64,000 nt of DNA, from assembly GCA_934589145.1 (NCBI GenBank), contig CAKTNW010000002.1, forward strand, positions 1 to 64,000, read 5' to 3'. This DNA comes from an uncultured Oscillospiraceae bacterium. GTDB taxonomy: Bacteria > Bacillota > Clostridia > Oscillospirales > Oscillospiraceae. The position numbers were made by a program, and so were the translations under genes. The notes beneath the pieces are model-generated. The model had not been told where the DNA came from. It saw only the letters and a list, made by a program, of their open reading frames with translations, and ran no database searches. This document shows positions 1 through 9,700 of this stretch, piece after piece (within the stretch, counting starts at the first letter, position 1; every line of letters starts with the position of its first letter).

Positions 1-1128
1 GGCCCGGAGAAGGTGTTCCCCTACAAGGACGAGGAGTTCGTCCGCATGTGGGTGGCCGACATGGAGTTCGGCGTGGCGCCGGAGATCCTGGATGCCCTCC
101 GCGGCCGCATCGACCGCTGCATCTTCGGCTACACCGGCCTGTACGATGACGAGTATTACAATGCTTTCTCCAAGTGGTGCAAAGATCACTACGATTGGGG
201 CTTCCCCCAGGAGCAGCTGTGCGTGACGCCGGGTATCATCCCCGCCCTGTACCAGTTGACGGAGACGCTGTGCACCAAGGATGAAAAGGTGCTGGTGAAC
301 ACCCCCGCCTACGGCTACTTTGTCCACGCGGCGGAGTACGCCGGTGTGGGCGTGCTGACCTCTCCGCTCCATAAGAAGGCCGACGGCACCTTCGAGATGG
401 ACTTCGAGGACTTTGAGAAGAAGTGCGGCGATCCCGCCTGCAAGCTGGTATTCTGGTGCAATCCCCAGAACCCCACCGGCCGCATGTGGACGGAGGAGGA
501 GCTGCGCCGCGCCGGTGAGATCATGCGGAAGTATAACCTGTGGGTGGTGTCCGACGAGATCCACTGTGACCTGATCCGCTGCGGCCGCCGCCATATCCCC
601 ATGGCCAAGGTCATGGGCGACTATCCCAAGCTCATCACCTGCATGGCGCCCAGCAAGACCTTCAATCTGGCGGGCCTGGCCTTCTCCAACATCATCATCC
701 GGGACAAGGCGCTCCGTGACCGCTTCAAGGATCGGGACAAGCTGTTCGGCATGGTGAACCCCATGTCTCTGACGGCGGCCAAGGCCGCCTATGAGCACGG
801 CGGCGCATGGCACGAGGCGCTGAAGGAATATCTGGACGGCAACTTCGCCTTTGTGAAGGAATTCCTGGCCCGTGAACTGCCCGAGGCGGTCATGTACATC
901 CCGGAGGCCACGTATCTCGCCTGGGTCGATCTGGGCAAGTGCCTGCCGGAGACCACCGACCTGCCGGACTTCTTCGCCAACAAGGCGGGTGTGCTGCTGG
1001 AGGGCGGCAACGGCCTGTTCGTGGGCAACGCCGCCGGGTACATCCGCCTGAATCTGGCCATGCCCCGCAGCATCATCGAGACTGGCCTGACCCGCATGGT
1101 GGAGGCCATCCGCAAGGAACAGGAGTAA
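1..1128 (+). CDS. PatB/MalY-family PLP-dependent C-S lyase (5' end outside window)
   Basis: Fold-type I aminotransferase-family enzyme of the MalY/PatB branch, which usually cleaves cystathionine or cysteine conjugates to a thiol, pyruvate and ammonia. The reading frame is open to base 1, so the true start lies upstream; the first in-window start-like codon is a GTG at 13. The MWVADMEFG block near the N-terminus, the NPQNPTGR motif, the SDEIHCDL block and the PLP-lysine motif APSKTFNLAG are all visible. About 20-25 N-terminal residues are missing relative to the usual 385-400. YeiH follows 12 bases after the stop, so the two are probably cotranscribed, hinting at sulfur-compound handling (inference). 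Exact substrate cannot be read from sequence. Confidence 0.9.
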   Translation, partial: GPEKVFPYKDEEFVRMWVADMEFGVAPEILDALRGRIDRCIFGYTGLYDDEYYNAFSKWCKDHYDWGFPQEQLCVTPGIIPALYQLTETLCTKDEKVLVNTPAYGYFVHAAEYAGVGVLTSPLHKKADGTFEMDFEDFEKKCGDPACKLVFWCNPQNPTGRMWTEEELRRAGEIMRKYNLWVVSDEIHCDLIRCGRRHIPMAKVMGDYPKLITCMAPSKTFNLAGLAFSNIIIRDKALRDRFKDRDKLFGMVNPMSLTAAKAAYEHGGAWHEALKEYLDGNFAFVKEFLARELPEAVMYIPEATYLAWVDLGKCLPETTDLPDFFANKAGVLLEGGNGLFVGNAAGYIRLNLAMPRSIIETGLTRMVEAIRKEQE

Positions 1129-1140
1129 ATCAGAGATCGT

Positions 1141-2169
1141 ATGCAAACCATCAGAAAATACCTTCCCGGAATGGCGGTGTGTCTTGCCATCGCCGTTCCC
1201 TCGTGGCTGCTGGGCAAGCTGGTGCCGGTCATCGGCGGGCCGGTGTTCGCCATCGTCATCGGCATGGTCATCGCCCTGTTCTGGACGCCGGGTACGGCCT
1301 GCAAGCCGGGGGTGGGGTTCACCTCCAAGAAAATTCTCCAGACCGCCGTGGTGCTGCTGGGCTTTGGACTGAACCTGAACGTGGTGCTGCAAACCGGAAA
1401 GCAGTCCCTGCCCATCATCGTCTGCACCATCGCCACGTCGCTGCTGGTGGCCTTCGCCCTCCACAAGCTGCTGCACATCGACGGCAATATCAGCACCCTC
1501 ATCGGTGTGGGCTCCTCCATCTGCGGCGGCAGTGCCATCGCCGCCACCGCGCCGGTGATCCACGCCGACGACGAGGAGGTGGCACAGGCCATCTCGGTCA
1601 TCTTCTTTTTCAATGTGCTGGCGGCGCTGCTGTTCCCTCTGCTGGGACAGGCCATCGGCTTTGACACCACCTCCGGCGAGTCCTTCGGCATTTTCGCCGG
1701 TACGGCGGTGAACGACACCTCCTCCGTCACGGCGGCGGCCTCCACATGGGACAGCATGTGGGATCTGGGCAGCCAGACGCTGGACAAGGCCGTGACCGTC
1801 AAGCTGACCCGCACGCTGGCCATCATCCCCATCACGCTGGTGTTGTCGCTGATGCAGGCGAAGAAGGCGGGGAAGGGACAGGGCGGCTTCCGGCTGAAAA
1901 ACGCCTTTCCCATGTTTATCCTGTGGTTCGTCTGCGCGTCGGTGGCCACCACCATCTGCACGTCTCTGGGCGTACCGTCGGCGGTGTTTCAGCCGCTGAA
2001 GGAGCTGAGCAAGTTCTTCATCATCATGGCCATGGCGGCCATCGGACTGAACAGCAACGTGGTCAAGCTGGTAAAGAGCGGCGGCAAGCCCTTGCTGCTG
2101 GGTGCCTGCTGTTGGGCGGGCATTACCGTCGTCAGCCTGCTGATGCAGCATGTCATGGGGCTCTGGTAA
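1141..2169 (+). CDS. YeiH-family putative sulfate/sulfite exporter
   Basis: Integral membrane protein of 342 residues with about ten hydrophobic segments, belonging to the YeiH/UPF0324 family, annotated as putative sulfate exporters although transport is poorly proven. Family blocks visible are the [12 protein letters not shown] segment and the [13 protein letters not shown] segment. The start ATG has only a weak upstream site; the nearest AGGAG overlaps the end of the preceding lyase gene, so translation may be coupled. With a C-S lyase directly upstream, export of an oxidised or reduced sulfur anion made from cysteine-type substrates is a reasonable inference. Confidence 0.88.
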   Translation: MQTIRKYLPGMAVCLAIAVPSWLLGKLVPVIGGPVFAIVIGMVIALFWTPGTACKPGVGFTSKKILQTAVVLLGFGLNLNVVLQTGKQSLPIIVCTIATSLLVAFALHKLLHIDGNISTLIGVGSSICGGSAIAATAPVIHADDEEVAQAISVIFFFNVLAALLFPLLGQAIGFDTTSGESFGIFAGTAVNDTSSVTAAASTWDSMWDLGSQTLDKAVTVKLTRTLAIIPITLVLSLMQAKKAGKGQGGFRLKNAFPMFILWFVCASVATTICTSLGVPSAVFQPLKELSKFFIIMAMAAIGLNSNVVKLVKSGGKPLLLGACCWAGITVVSLLMQHVMGLW

Positions 2170-2490
2170 TGAAGCCGGCACAGCTCATCAATATTCTATA
2201 CAATCACATGGCCATCAATTTCAACACATCCCTGCAAACATACGGCGGTAGTGTCCGTGAGTAGTCTCAAGAGCGCTATGCAGTTTGCAAGGAGATAATG
2301 GGAGAACGCTATAATTATCATGTCGTGTTTTAGCAGCTCTTTTGATGTGATGTATCAGATCTAACTTGCTGGTACGGAGCGGTTTATGCCCAGGAAAGCA
2401 AGACGAAAAGCGCTGGCTTACAGACAACAAAACCTGTGGGTAACCACAAAAGCAGGACTTTGCATTTGCATAGTCCTGCTTTTTACATAC
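2170..2490. other. Intergenic region with possible tiny ORFs
   Basis: No recognised gene. A 31-codon frame (2169-2264, plus strand) starts on a TAATG overlap with the YeiH stop, and an 11-codon frame at 2298-2333 has an AAGGAG five bases upstream. Neither has recognisable similarity and both may be chance. The region ends in the hairpin at 2451-2485. Confidence 0.4.
2451..2485 (-). terminator. Bidirectional intrinsic terminator
   Basis: Nine-base inverted repeat AGCAGGACT / AGTCCTGCT (2451-2459 and 2472-2480), followed by T5 on the plus strand and T4 on the minus strand. It sits between the convergent YeiH region and the LysR gene. Confidence 0.75.
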
Positions 2491-3291
2491 TCAAAGGCGG
2501 GAATCGCCTCTGCTCAAGAGATAGAACGTCACATTGGCTTCCGGATCGGTCAGGGGGATGTTGACCCGGTCGGGGTAAATAATGTTGTTCCGGTGACCAT
2601 AATCCGTGGTGAAGCAGGGCAGGGAGGAGGAACGCACCAGCTCATCAAACACCCCGATGTCCGTCTGTACCAGAAATTTGGAGTCGGGCATCTTTTCCCG
2701 GCAGAGGGCGTCCCAAAAGCCCAGTTCCGTGCGCAGCAGGAAGTGAAAGCCGTTGATATCCGCAAAGGTCAGCGACTCATGACGGGCCAATTCATGCCGG
2801 GGCGGAACGCTGACAAAAAGCCGCTCGTGCAGGTATTCCCGTCCGCCCTCCAGCGGAAAGGGCAGCACGGCGATGTCACAGGCGCCGTCCTGCCACGCCG
2901 TCAGAACCTCATCGTTCTGACAGACAGCGGAGGACACCATTTTTTCCGGATGTGAGGCGTTCAGCTCCCGCAGCAGCTTCCACAGCGGTGCAGGTGCGCA
3001 GGACTTTACCACGATGGTGCGCTGCCGCTGGTCGAAGGCGCGTACCTGCATCACGGCCTGCTCCGCGTCCTGCAGAAGCTTGCGGGCGTGCTCGACGGCC
3101 AACTGGCCCGCGTCGTTCAGCTCAACACGGTTTTTGCCCCGGTGGAACAGCGGCACGCCGAAATACTGCTCCAGATGCTGCATGGCGCGGGTAACGGAGG
3201 GCGTGGATATGTGGAATTCCTCCGCCACACGGCTGAGCGTTCCCAGATCGGCAAAGGCCGCCAGCTGCTTCAATTCGTACAGGTCTATCAT
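2491..3291 (-). CDS. LysR-family transcriptional regulator
   Basis: 266-residue LysR-type regulator. An N-terminal winged helix-turn-helix occupies about residues 1-60 (LKQLAAFADLGTLSRVAEEFHIS...), followed by a substrate-binding domain of the periplasmic-binding-protein type. The length is a little short for the family (about 290-300). The start is supported by AGGAG nine bases upstream. It is divergent from the MATE gene at 3431, sharing a 139-base intergenic region, so the MATE pump is its most likely target (inference). Ligand unknown. Confidence 0.9.
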   Translation of the reverse strand: MIDLYELKQLAAFADLGTLSRVAEEFHISTPSVTRAMQHLEQYFGVPLFHRGKNRVELNDAGQLAVEHARKLLQDAEQAVMQVRAFDQRQRTIVVKSCAPAPLWKLLRELNASHPEKMVSSAVCQNDEVLTAWQDGACDIAVLPFPLEGGREYLHERLFVSVPPRHELARHESLTFADINGFHFLLRTELGFWDALCREKMPDSKFLVQTDIGVFDELVRSSSLPCFTTDYGHRNNIIYPDRVNIPLTDPEANVTFYLLSRGDSRL

Positions 3292-3430
3292 GTCACATGC
3301 TCCTCACATTTCGGAATTTGAAAAGCAGATTGCAATATCCATAGTGTACTTCAAAGGGAAATAGATGTAAAGTGTTAGGCGTAAAAAAACGGGATACTCC
3401 CGTATTTCCCATAGAAAAGAGGCCTTTACC

Positions 3431-4807
3431 TTGACAACACAAGTACAAAAACGGCAGCTGGATATGCTGCACGGCCCCATCTGGAACAAGCTGCCGCGCT
3501 TTGCTCTGCCGGTGGCGGCCACGGCCATACTGGAGCAGCTTTTCAACGCCTCGGACGTGGCTGTGGTGGGCAATTTCACAGGAACCGAGCGGACAGCCGC
3601 CGTAGCGGCGGTAGGGGCCAACAGCCCCATCATCGGCCTGATCGTCAACCTTTTCATCGGCATCGCCCTTGGCACCAATGTGGTCATCGCCCACGCCATC
3701 GGCCACGGGGATAAGGAGACGGTGACGAAAGCCGTCCATACCTCTGTACTGGTGTCTGTATTGGGCGGCGCGCTGGTGGCGCTGCTGGGCGAGCTGGCGG
3801 CCGCGCCGCTGCTGGGACTGCTGAACGTGCCGGAGGACGTGTTCCCCATGGCACTGCTGTATCTGCGGATCTATCTGGCGGGTATGCCGGTGATTTTGCT
3901 GTATAACTTCGAGGCGGCCATTTTCCGCAGCGTGGGCGAGACAAAGATCCCCCTTGCAGCGCTGTTCACCTCCGGTGTGCTGAATGTGGCGCTGAATCTG
4001 TTTTTCGTGGCGGTGCTGCACATGACGGTGAACGGCGTGGCCATCGCCACCGTCATCTCCAACGCGGTCAGCTCGGCACTGCTATACCGCAGACTGCGGC
4101 GCACTACTCAGGACATCCATCTGGAGCCGAAGAAGCTGCGCATCGACCCGGCGATCCTGAAGCGTATCTTGCGGATCGGTCTGCCCGCCGGCGTCCAAAG
4201 CGCTGTGTTCGCCCTGTCCAACATCGTGATCCAATCCGCCATCAACAGTCTCGGTACGGTGGTCATGGCGGCGTCCAGCGCAGCTTTCAACATTGAGATC
4301 ATCACCTATGATATCCTCAACTCCTTCTCCCAGGCCTGCACCACTTTTGTGGGACAGAATTTCGGCGCGGGAGAGCTGCGCCGCTGCAAAAAGACGTTGG
4401 CTCTGTGTCTGATTGAGGGCATTATCACGCTGGCGGCGGCCATTACGGTGATCCTGTTCTTCGGCAAGTCGCTGCTGGCCATCTTCAATAGCGACCCGGA
4501 GGTGGTGGCCACCGGCTATATCCGGCTGGTGATGGTGATGCTGGCCCACTCCTTCAGTCTGCTGTATGAGGTCATGAGCGGCTACCTGCGGGGCTTCGGC
4601 GTGTCGCTGGCCCCGGCGCTGCTGACCATGCTGGGCGTGTGCGGCATCCGTATCGGGTGGATACAGTGGGTGTTTCCCCAGAGCCAGACCTTCCGGACTA
4701 TTATGACGGTGTACCCCATCAGTCTGTCCGTCACGGCGCTGCTGATCTTCGCGGCGCTGGTGTACTACCGGCCTTCCCGGCGCTTTGCGGCGCTGCGGAA
4801 GGCGTGA
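3431..4807 (+). CDS. MATE-family efflux transporter
   Basis: 458-residue multidrug and toxic compound extrusion family protein with about twelve predicted membrane segments, expected to export cationic organic compounds in exchange for Na+ or H+. The N-terminal GPIWNKLPRFALPVAATAIL block is typical. I chose the TTG at 3431 because AGAGG lies eight bases upstream; an ATG twelve codons later is the alternative. It is first of three MATE genes here and is divergent from a LysR gene. A short GC hairpin with A/T flanks (3385-3408) lies in its upstream region. Confidence 0.88.
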   Translation: MTTQVQKRQLDMLHGPIWNKLPRFALPVAATAILEQLFNASDVAVVGNFTGTERTAAVAAVGANSPIIGLIVNLFIGIALGTNVVIAHAIGHGDKETVTKAVHTSVLVSVLGGALVALLGELAAAPLLGLLNVPEDVFPMALLYLRIYLAGMPVILLYNFEAAIFRSVGETKIPLAALFTSGVLNVALNLFFVAVLHMTVNGVAIATVISNAVSSALLYRRLRRTTQDIHLEPKKLRIDPAILKRILRIGLPAGVQSAVFALSNIVIQSAINSLGTVVMAASSAAFNIEIITYDILNSFSQACTTFVGQNFGAGELRRCKKTLALCLIEGIITLAAAITVILFFGKSLLAIFNSDPEVVATGYIRLVMVMLAHSFSLLYEVMSGYLRGFGVSLAPALLTMLGVCGIRIGWIQWVFPQSQTFRTIMTVYPISLSVTALLIFAALVYYRPSRRFAALRKA

Positions 4808-4923
4808 GAGCCGCGGCAGGGAAGGCATATGAGATATTTTGAATGCGTTTTTTGAAGGAGACCGTGAAGGCGCATCAAAAAGCGCAGTTTTGACCGGATG
4901 CACCGGTCGGGAGAAAGAAAATG

Positions 4924-4975
4924 CAAAAAGAATGCCCCGCCGCGCAGGATAGCCGCGTCGGGGCATTCTTTTGTG
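4924..4975. terminator. Bidirectional intrinsic terminator
   Basis: Long inverted repeat AAAGAATGCCCCG / CGGGGCATTCTTT (about 4927-4939 and 4959-4971) between the convergent MATE and DUF2000 genes, with T-rich flanks on both strands. Confidence 0.85.
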
Positions 4976-4980
4976 GCGTA

Positions 4981-5403
4981 TCACCGCAGCAGCGGCATGC
5001 TGCCGGTGAGCTTGTTGACCAGCTTCTTCGCGCCGCAGAGGGCGACACCAAAGTATTGCAGACCGGCTTCCTCCTCCTGCGCCATTCTTTCCATAAATTC
5101 GCCGTAGGTCTTGCAGCTCTGGGCCAGGTCGGAGAAGTCCACCACGGTCACGTCCTGAAACTCCGGCTGATACAGCTTTTCACGCAGCGCCTTGATGGCC
5201 TCCGGCGGGGCTTTCAGGATGGGGACGGGGAATTCGATGATGCCCAGGTGGGGACGGCCGCTTTTGTCGGTCACGTCGGCTCCCACCACCTCCGGCATTC
5301 GCTGCCCCAATGTGATGCCCATAATGGCCGCCGTGTTGGCGATCAGGCCGAGCGGCAGATGCTCGTCAATGACCATGACGCATTTTTCATTTTGCAGATC
5401 CAT
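4981..5403 (-). CDS. DUF2000-family protein
   Basis: 140-residue soluble protein starting MDLQNEKCVMVID and matching the small DUF2000 family in length and in the LPLGLIANTAAIMGITLG block near the N-terminus. Function is not established for the family. A longer open frame exists upstream, but the ATG at 5403 has GGAGG six bases before it. It lies 14 bases downstream of the AraC gene on the same strand, so the two probably form an operon. Confidence 0.85.
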   Translation of the reverse strand: MDLQNEKCVMVIDEHLPLGLIANTAAIMGITLGQRMPEVVGADVTDKSGRPHLGIIEFPVPILKAPPEAIKALREKLYQPEFQDVTVVDFSDLAQSCKTYGEFMERMAQEEEAGLQYFGVALCGAKKLVNKLTGSMPLLR

Positions 5404-5417
5404 AGTTTCCTCCGTTC

Positions 5418-6236
5418 TCAGCGGCGCTCCCGGAAAATGTCCCGGTAGGTACCGGGGGCCAGACCGATGAAGCGCCTGAAATAATTGGCAAAATGGCTTT
5501 GGTCGGAAAAGCCTGTCCGCAGGGCGGCCTCCACAGGCGTGAGGCCCTGCTCCAGCAGCTTCCGGGCTTCTCCAATGCGGATGTTCTCCAGATAGCGATA
5601 GGGGGTGATGCCCTTTTCCGCGGTAAAGGCGCGCAGCAGGGCAGATCTGCTGAGTCCTGCGCAACGGCACAACTGCTCCAGACTGATGTGCTGGGCGTAG
5701 TGCGATTCCATGAACCGGCATGTCCGCTGGACATCCTCGCGGCACACAGGCGCATCCACCGCGGGAGACTGGCGGTATCGCCGGAACAGCGTGGACATCA
5801 GAAGCAGCAGACATTCCTCCTTTTCAAATTCGGGGGAGCCGCTCATGACCAGCCGGTGGAGTGAGCAAAGACAGCAGGCGGTTTCTTCGTCGCGGATCAC
5901 AGGCTGGGAGAAATGCGGCAGTTCACGCCTGCCGGTCACCTCACCGGCCAGATCCGCCATAGCTTCCCGGGAAATATTCAGCGCCCGGTAATCCAGCGTA
6001 TCGCCGCCGCTCTGCGTGCAGGCGTGGTTGTCGCCGGGATTGAACAGAAGGATGTCACCGGGGCCCAGTATGTATTCTGCCCCTTTGCAGGATAGTACGC
6101 GCTGCCCGGCTTCCATCAGGCCAAGCACATAGTATTCGTGGAAATGGTTGGGGAACGGCTGCGCGATCCCGGTGAACTGACAGGCTTCGAGATGAAGGTC
6201 ATCGTCATAGGTCACGGCACGGCTCTCTTGTCTCAT
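5418..6236 (-). CDS. AraC-family transcriptional regulator
   Basis: 272-residue regulator with an N-terminal cupin-like sensing domain (FHEYYVLGLMEAGQR, then the GDILLFNPGDNHAC block) and a C-terminal pair of helix-turn-helix motifs over about the last 100 residues (ISLEQLCRCAGLSRSALLRAF and PVEAALRTGFSDQSHFANYFRR). Two ATGs are possible; I chose 6236 because GGAGG lies eight bases upstream, whereas the ATG at 6242 is only two bases from it. Probably cotranscribed with the DUF2000 gene. Effector unknown. Confidence 0.9.
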   Translation of the reverse strand: MRQESRAVTYDDDLHLEACQFTGIAQPFPNHFHEYYVLGLMEAGQRVLSCKGAEYILGPGDILLFNPGDNHACTQSGGDTLDYRALNISREAMADLAGEVTGRRELPHFSQPVIRDEETACCLCSLHRLVMSGSPEFEKEECLLLLMSTLFRRYRQSPAVDAPVCREDVQRTCRFMESHYAQHISLEQLCRCAGLSRSALLRAFTAEKGITPYRYLENIRIGEARKLLEQGLTPVEAALRTGFSDQSHFANYFRRFIGLAPGTYRDIFRERR

Positions 6237-6289
6237 GGGCATGTCCTCCTTGCTATGGCTATTTTACCACCGATAGCGCGGATGGGCTT

Positions 6290-6309
6290 GTAAAATATCT
6301 TCATTTTAC
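6290..6309. promoter_or_regulatory. Palindrome upstream of AraC gene
   Basis: GTAAAAT-N6-ATTTTAC, about 55 bases upstream of the AraC start. A further ATTTTACC half-copy lies at 6261-6268. This could be an autoregulatory site; that is inference from symmetry and position only. Confidence 0.35.
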
Positions 6310-6400
6310 GGTGTCCTGGCGCGGCTGCCCACAGGAAATTGAACAGAGACATAAGAAAATGTTGTGATAAATGTTTTTTTTGCTCCGTTTAAAATTTTAC

Positions 6401-6429
6401 TTGCAAATCCGATCCGGATATGGTAAACT
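6401..6429 (+). promoter_or_regulatory. Candidate promoter for the surface protein
   Basis: TTGCAA, 17-base spacer, TAAACT. Initiation near 6436 would give a leader of about 290 bases containing both operators and the terminator hairpin. Confidence 0.5.
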
Positions 6430-6496
6430 TATCCAGAAATTTGTTGTCCCCACCGGCGTATGGCATTTTGCCGCCCGGCGTTCTTTTTTGAACAAT

Positions 6497-6514
6497 GGTT
6501 AGCTACGACTAACC
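6497..6514. promoter_or_regulatory. Operator copy 1 (GTTAG-N6-CTAAC)
   Basis: GGTTAG-N6-CTAACC, exact palindrome with six-base arms. It lies in the leader of the FMN-bind/GLUG gene, 83 bases upstream of copy 2. Confidence 0.7.
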
Positions 6515-6545
6515 ACAAAAGGGGACGCTATTGCCGCCATGTTTT

Positions 6546-6584
6546 CGGCAGCCGCTTTCCACCGGAAGCTGCGCTGCCGTTTTT
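6546..6584 (+). terminator. Terminator hairpin within the leader
   Basis: Outer stem CGGCAG / CTGCCG (6546-6551, 6574-6579), inner stem GCTTTCC / GGAAGC, followed by T5. It sits between the two operators and far upstream of the coding start, so it is an attenuator candidate or ends a short transcript. Confidence 0.65.
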
Positions 6585-6595
6585 ACCCTTACATG

Positions 6596-6611
6596 GTTAG
6601 CAACGACTAAC
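6596..6611. promoter_or_regulatory. Operator copy 2 (GTTAG-N6-CTAAC)
   Basis: Exact GTTAG-N6-CTAAC, 115 bases before the chosen start of the surface protein. Confidence 0.7.
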
Positions 6612-6725
6612 TGGAGCGTACCTGCTCCATCCAGACATTCCGTAAAGGAGGTGACGCCCGCCGTCCCGGCATACCCCCGTATCCCCGTGCAATGTTAAAT
6701 GAAAGAGAAAGGATCATTACCCCAC

Positions 6726-9700
6726 ATGAAGAAAAGACTGCTTTCCGTACTATTGGCCGTGGTCATGGTGCTCTCGCTGCTTCCGACAGCCGCCTTCGCC
6801 ACGACCGTGGACAACACCTATCAACCCGGCACCTACACCGCCTCGGCTCCTGGCCGCGGCGACAAGCCCGTCACCGTAACGCTCACCCTCTCCCAAGAGG
6901 ATGATGCAGTCGTGATCTCTGAGCTGCAGGCTGACGGCAGCACCCAGACGCCCGATTACTGGGCCATGGTCGAGGAGTCCGGCCTGCTGGATCGCATCAA
7001 GGAAGCCAACGGCACCGACGGCGTTGACGTCGTCTCCGGCGCGACCCAGAGCTCCCGCGCTGTCCTGAACGCCGTTGAGCAGGCGCTTATCCAGGCCACC
7101 CCCACACTCTCCGGCTCCGGCACCGCTTCCGATCCCTACCGGATCGTGAATGCCGCGCAGCTGGCCGTCTTTGCTGCCTCTGTTGACGATGGCAGCACCT
7201 ATGCGGGTGAATATGTCGCCCTTGGAGCAAACATCGACCTGTCCGATATTGGCAGTTGGAATCCCATCGGTGTGGAGACCGGCACCACGGCCATCTTTCA
7301 GGGCAACTTTGACGGTCAGGGCTATACCATCAGCGGTCTGACCATCGACGCGGCTGTTACCTCCGGTGAAGGCAACTACGGCCTGTTTTCCGTACTGGGC
7401 AATCAGGCTGTTGTCAAAAACCTGAACGTAGTCAACGCACAGATCTCCGCGATCGGCGCTGACGCGGCGGATAAGATCCGCACGGGTGTGATTGCGGGCT
7501 GTACCGAGAAAGCAGCATCCTCTGGTCACGGAAGCATCGGCACCCGCATTGACAGCTGTTCGGCGACCGGCAGCGTTTCTGCCATCTCCGAGAACGACAA
7601 GATGACTTATGCAGGCGGCATTGCGGGCATGGGTGATGTCGGCACAGCCATCACCAACTGCTGGACGGACGTTGATGTCTCCGCCATCGCAAAGGCTGTA
7701 AGCAACAAGAACAGCATGGCGGGCGGCATCATCGGCAACAGCGGCAACTATGCGGTGGTCGCCAACTGTGCAACTTTCGGTGATGTGTACGCGGCCTCCC
7801 CCAGTTCCACCAACTTCGGCGGTCAGGCGGGCGGCATCGTCGGCATGATGGCCGGCAAGCAATACAATGCCTACGCCACCGGTGACATCACCATCGGCAA
7901 CGGCGGCGTTTCCCATACCTGGGTCGGCGCGCTGGACGGACAGATCACCTCCAGCGGCATGTCCAAGGACGCCGACGGCAATTACACGGTATATCCGGAC
8001 GCAGGCGCTTTCCGCCTGGGCAACTACTATGCCTCGGACGCGGTGCTCAAGGTCGAGGTGTATAAGAACAACGGCGCGGAGCTCGACACGACCAACACGA
8101 TCACTCCGACAGTCGACCGGGGCTATTCGTCTAAACTGAGCTCTGTGGATAAGGCCATGATCTCTGTTGAAATGACCAAGGCCGACATGGTTGGCGCGGC
8201 CTTCGCCGATACCCTCAACGGCAACATCTCCCAGATCAACGGCATTCTGGCGGCCTATGGCATCAGCGGTATTGCGCTGCGCGAGTGGCAGTCCGATGGC
8301 GGCAGGATCCTTCCCACCGGCGCCGTCTGGACCACCGGTGACATCTCCGACTCCATCTTTGCCTCCGGCGACGGCACCGCGGATACGCCCTACCTGATCG
8401 CCACCGAAGAGCAGCTCCGTGACTTTGCCGTTTCGCTCTCCCCCAAGATCGACTACACCGGCAAGTACGTCGCGCTGGCCAATGACATCAGCGTCTCCTC
8501 TGCGGCATGGACGCCCATCGGCGGCAGCGACTACCTCTTCAACGGTACCTTCGACGGCCGCGGCTATACCATCGACGGCCTGACCCTCGGTGCGGAAGGC
8601 GAGCCCTTCGCCCTGGATAAGGAGAATCTCTACATCGGTCTGTTCGGCGTGCTTGGCCCCAAATCCATTGTCAAGAACGTGAACCTGACCAATGTGGCCT
8701 TCTATACAACCTACGCCGCCACCGCCTATCTGGGCGGCATCGCCGGTGTCACCCAGGGCTCCACCACCTCCGGCGACTTCACCGGCGCACTCATCGACGC
8801 CTGCTCCGTCTCCGGTACCCTCTATCTGAACAACACCAAGGGCAACCACTTTGTGGGCGGTCTCGTGGGTATGCAGTATAAGGGCGCTACCATCAACAGC
8901 CGCGTCAGCATCCGCGCCACCGGCATCGTCGACGGCGGCGACCTGGCCGAGGTGGGCGGTCTCGCCGGTCTCAACAACCGCGGTCTCATCGCCAACTGCT
9001 GGACAGACAACGATCTGCTCTACGCCTCCGGCAACCGTGAAAACGGCAACGAGGGCATGGCCGTCGTCAGCAACCTGGTGGCCTGCAACGCCGGTGCGTT
9101 GGTCAACTGCTACGCCTCCGGCGATCTCACCACCCACGAATTCTCCACCTACGCCGGTATGGTCAGCGGCTGGGTCACCGGCATCGGCAAGTCCTACAAC
9201 TGCTGGTACGACCTGGGCAGCACCATGATCAACGGCGCAAGCACCGATAACCCCGTTACCATGAACCCCGTGGCGCCCATCGGCACCAAGGTGGCCTCCG
9301 GCGTCACCGAGGAGGGCGACGTCTACACCGGCGGTCTCGTGGATAAGATGACCGCCTACGACGCGGCCGGTTACGCCGCCATCGCCGACGGCCTCAACGC
9401 CAGCTTCGCCGCGTTCCCCATCGACATCACCGCCTATGGCATCGATTCCACCGCGCTGAAGACCTGGACCTATGATGCCGGGAGCAGCCTCGTCACCTTC
9501 GGCAGCCAGTCGGCCACCGTTACCTACGTCCAGCCCGACTGCGAAAAGGTGGAAAAGCCTGAGCAGGCCATGAAGGACGGCGTCTGGTACGGCCGCGACG
9601 ACGGCAAGACCACCGTGGTGAAGATCACCGTGAAGGACAATGCCGTCACCAAGACCGAGGTTCTCTCCGGTGAAAGCTCTGGCGAGGCCTACGAAGCCGC

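Larger units (their letters stand above)
6237..6725. other. Long regulatory region upstream of the flavinylated surface protein
   Basis: 489 bases without a recognised gene. Order on the plus strand: palindrome 6290-6309; promoter-like 6401-6429; operator 6497-6514; terminator hairpin 6546-6584; operator 6596-6611; a perfect-looking AAAGGAGGTGA at 6644-6654 with no start codon at normal spacing; AAAGGA at 6708-6713 ahead of the chosen ATG. A 23-codon frame (6539-6610) runs through the terminator and ends inside the second operator. A second weak promoter, TTGCCG-17-AACAAT (6468-6496), abuts the first operator. Confidence 0.6.

Noticed and set aside
3385..3408. ACGGGA/TCCCGT hairpin with A7 flank upstream of the first MATE gene
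   Set aside because: It would terminate only a minus-strand transcript, and no minus-strand gene ends there. Probably a chance hairpin or a minor regulatory structure.
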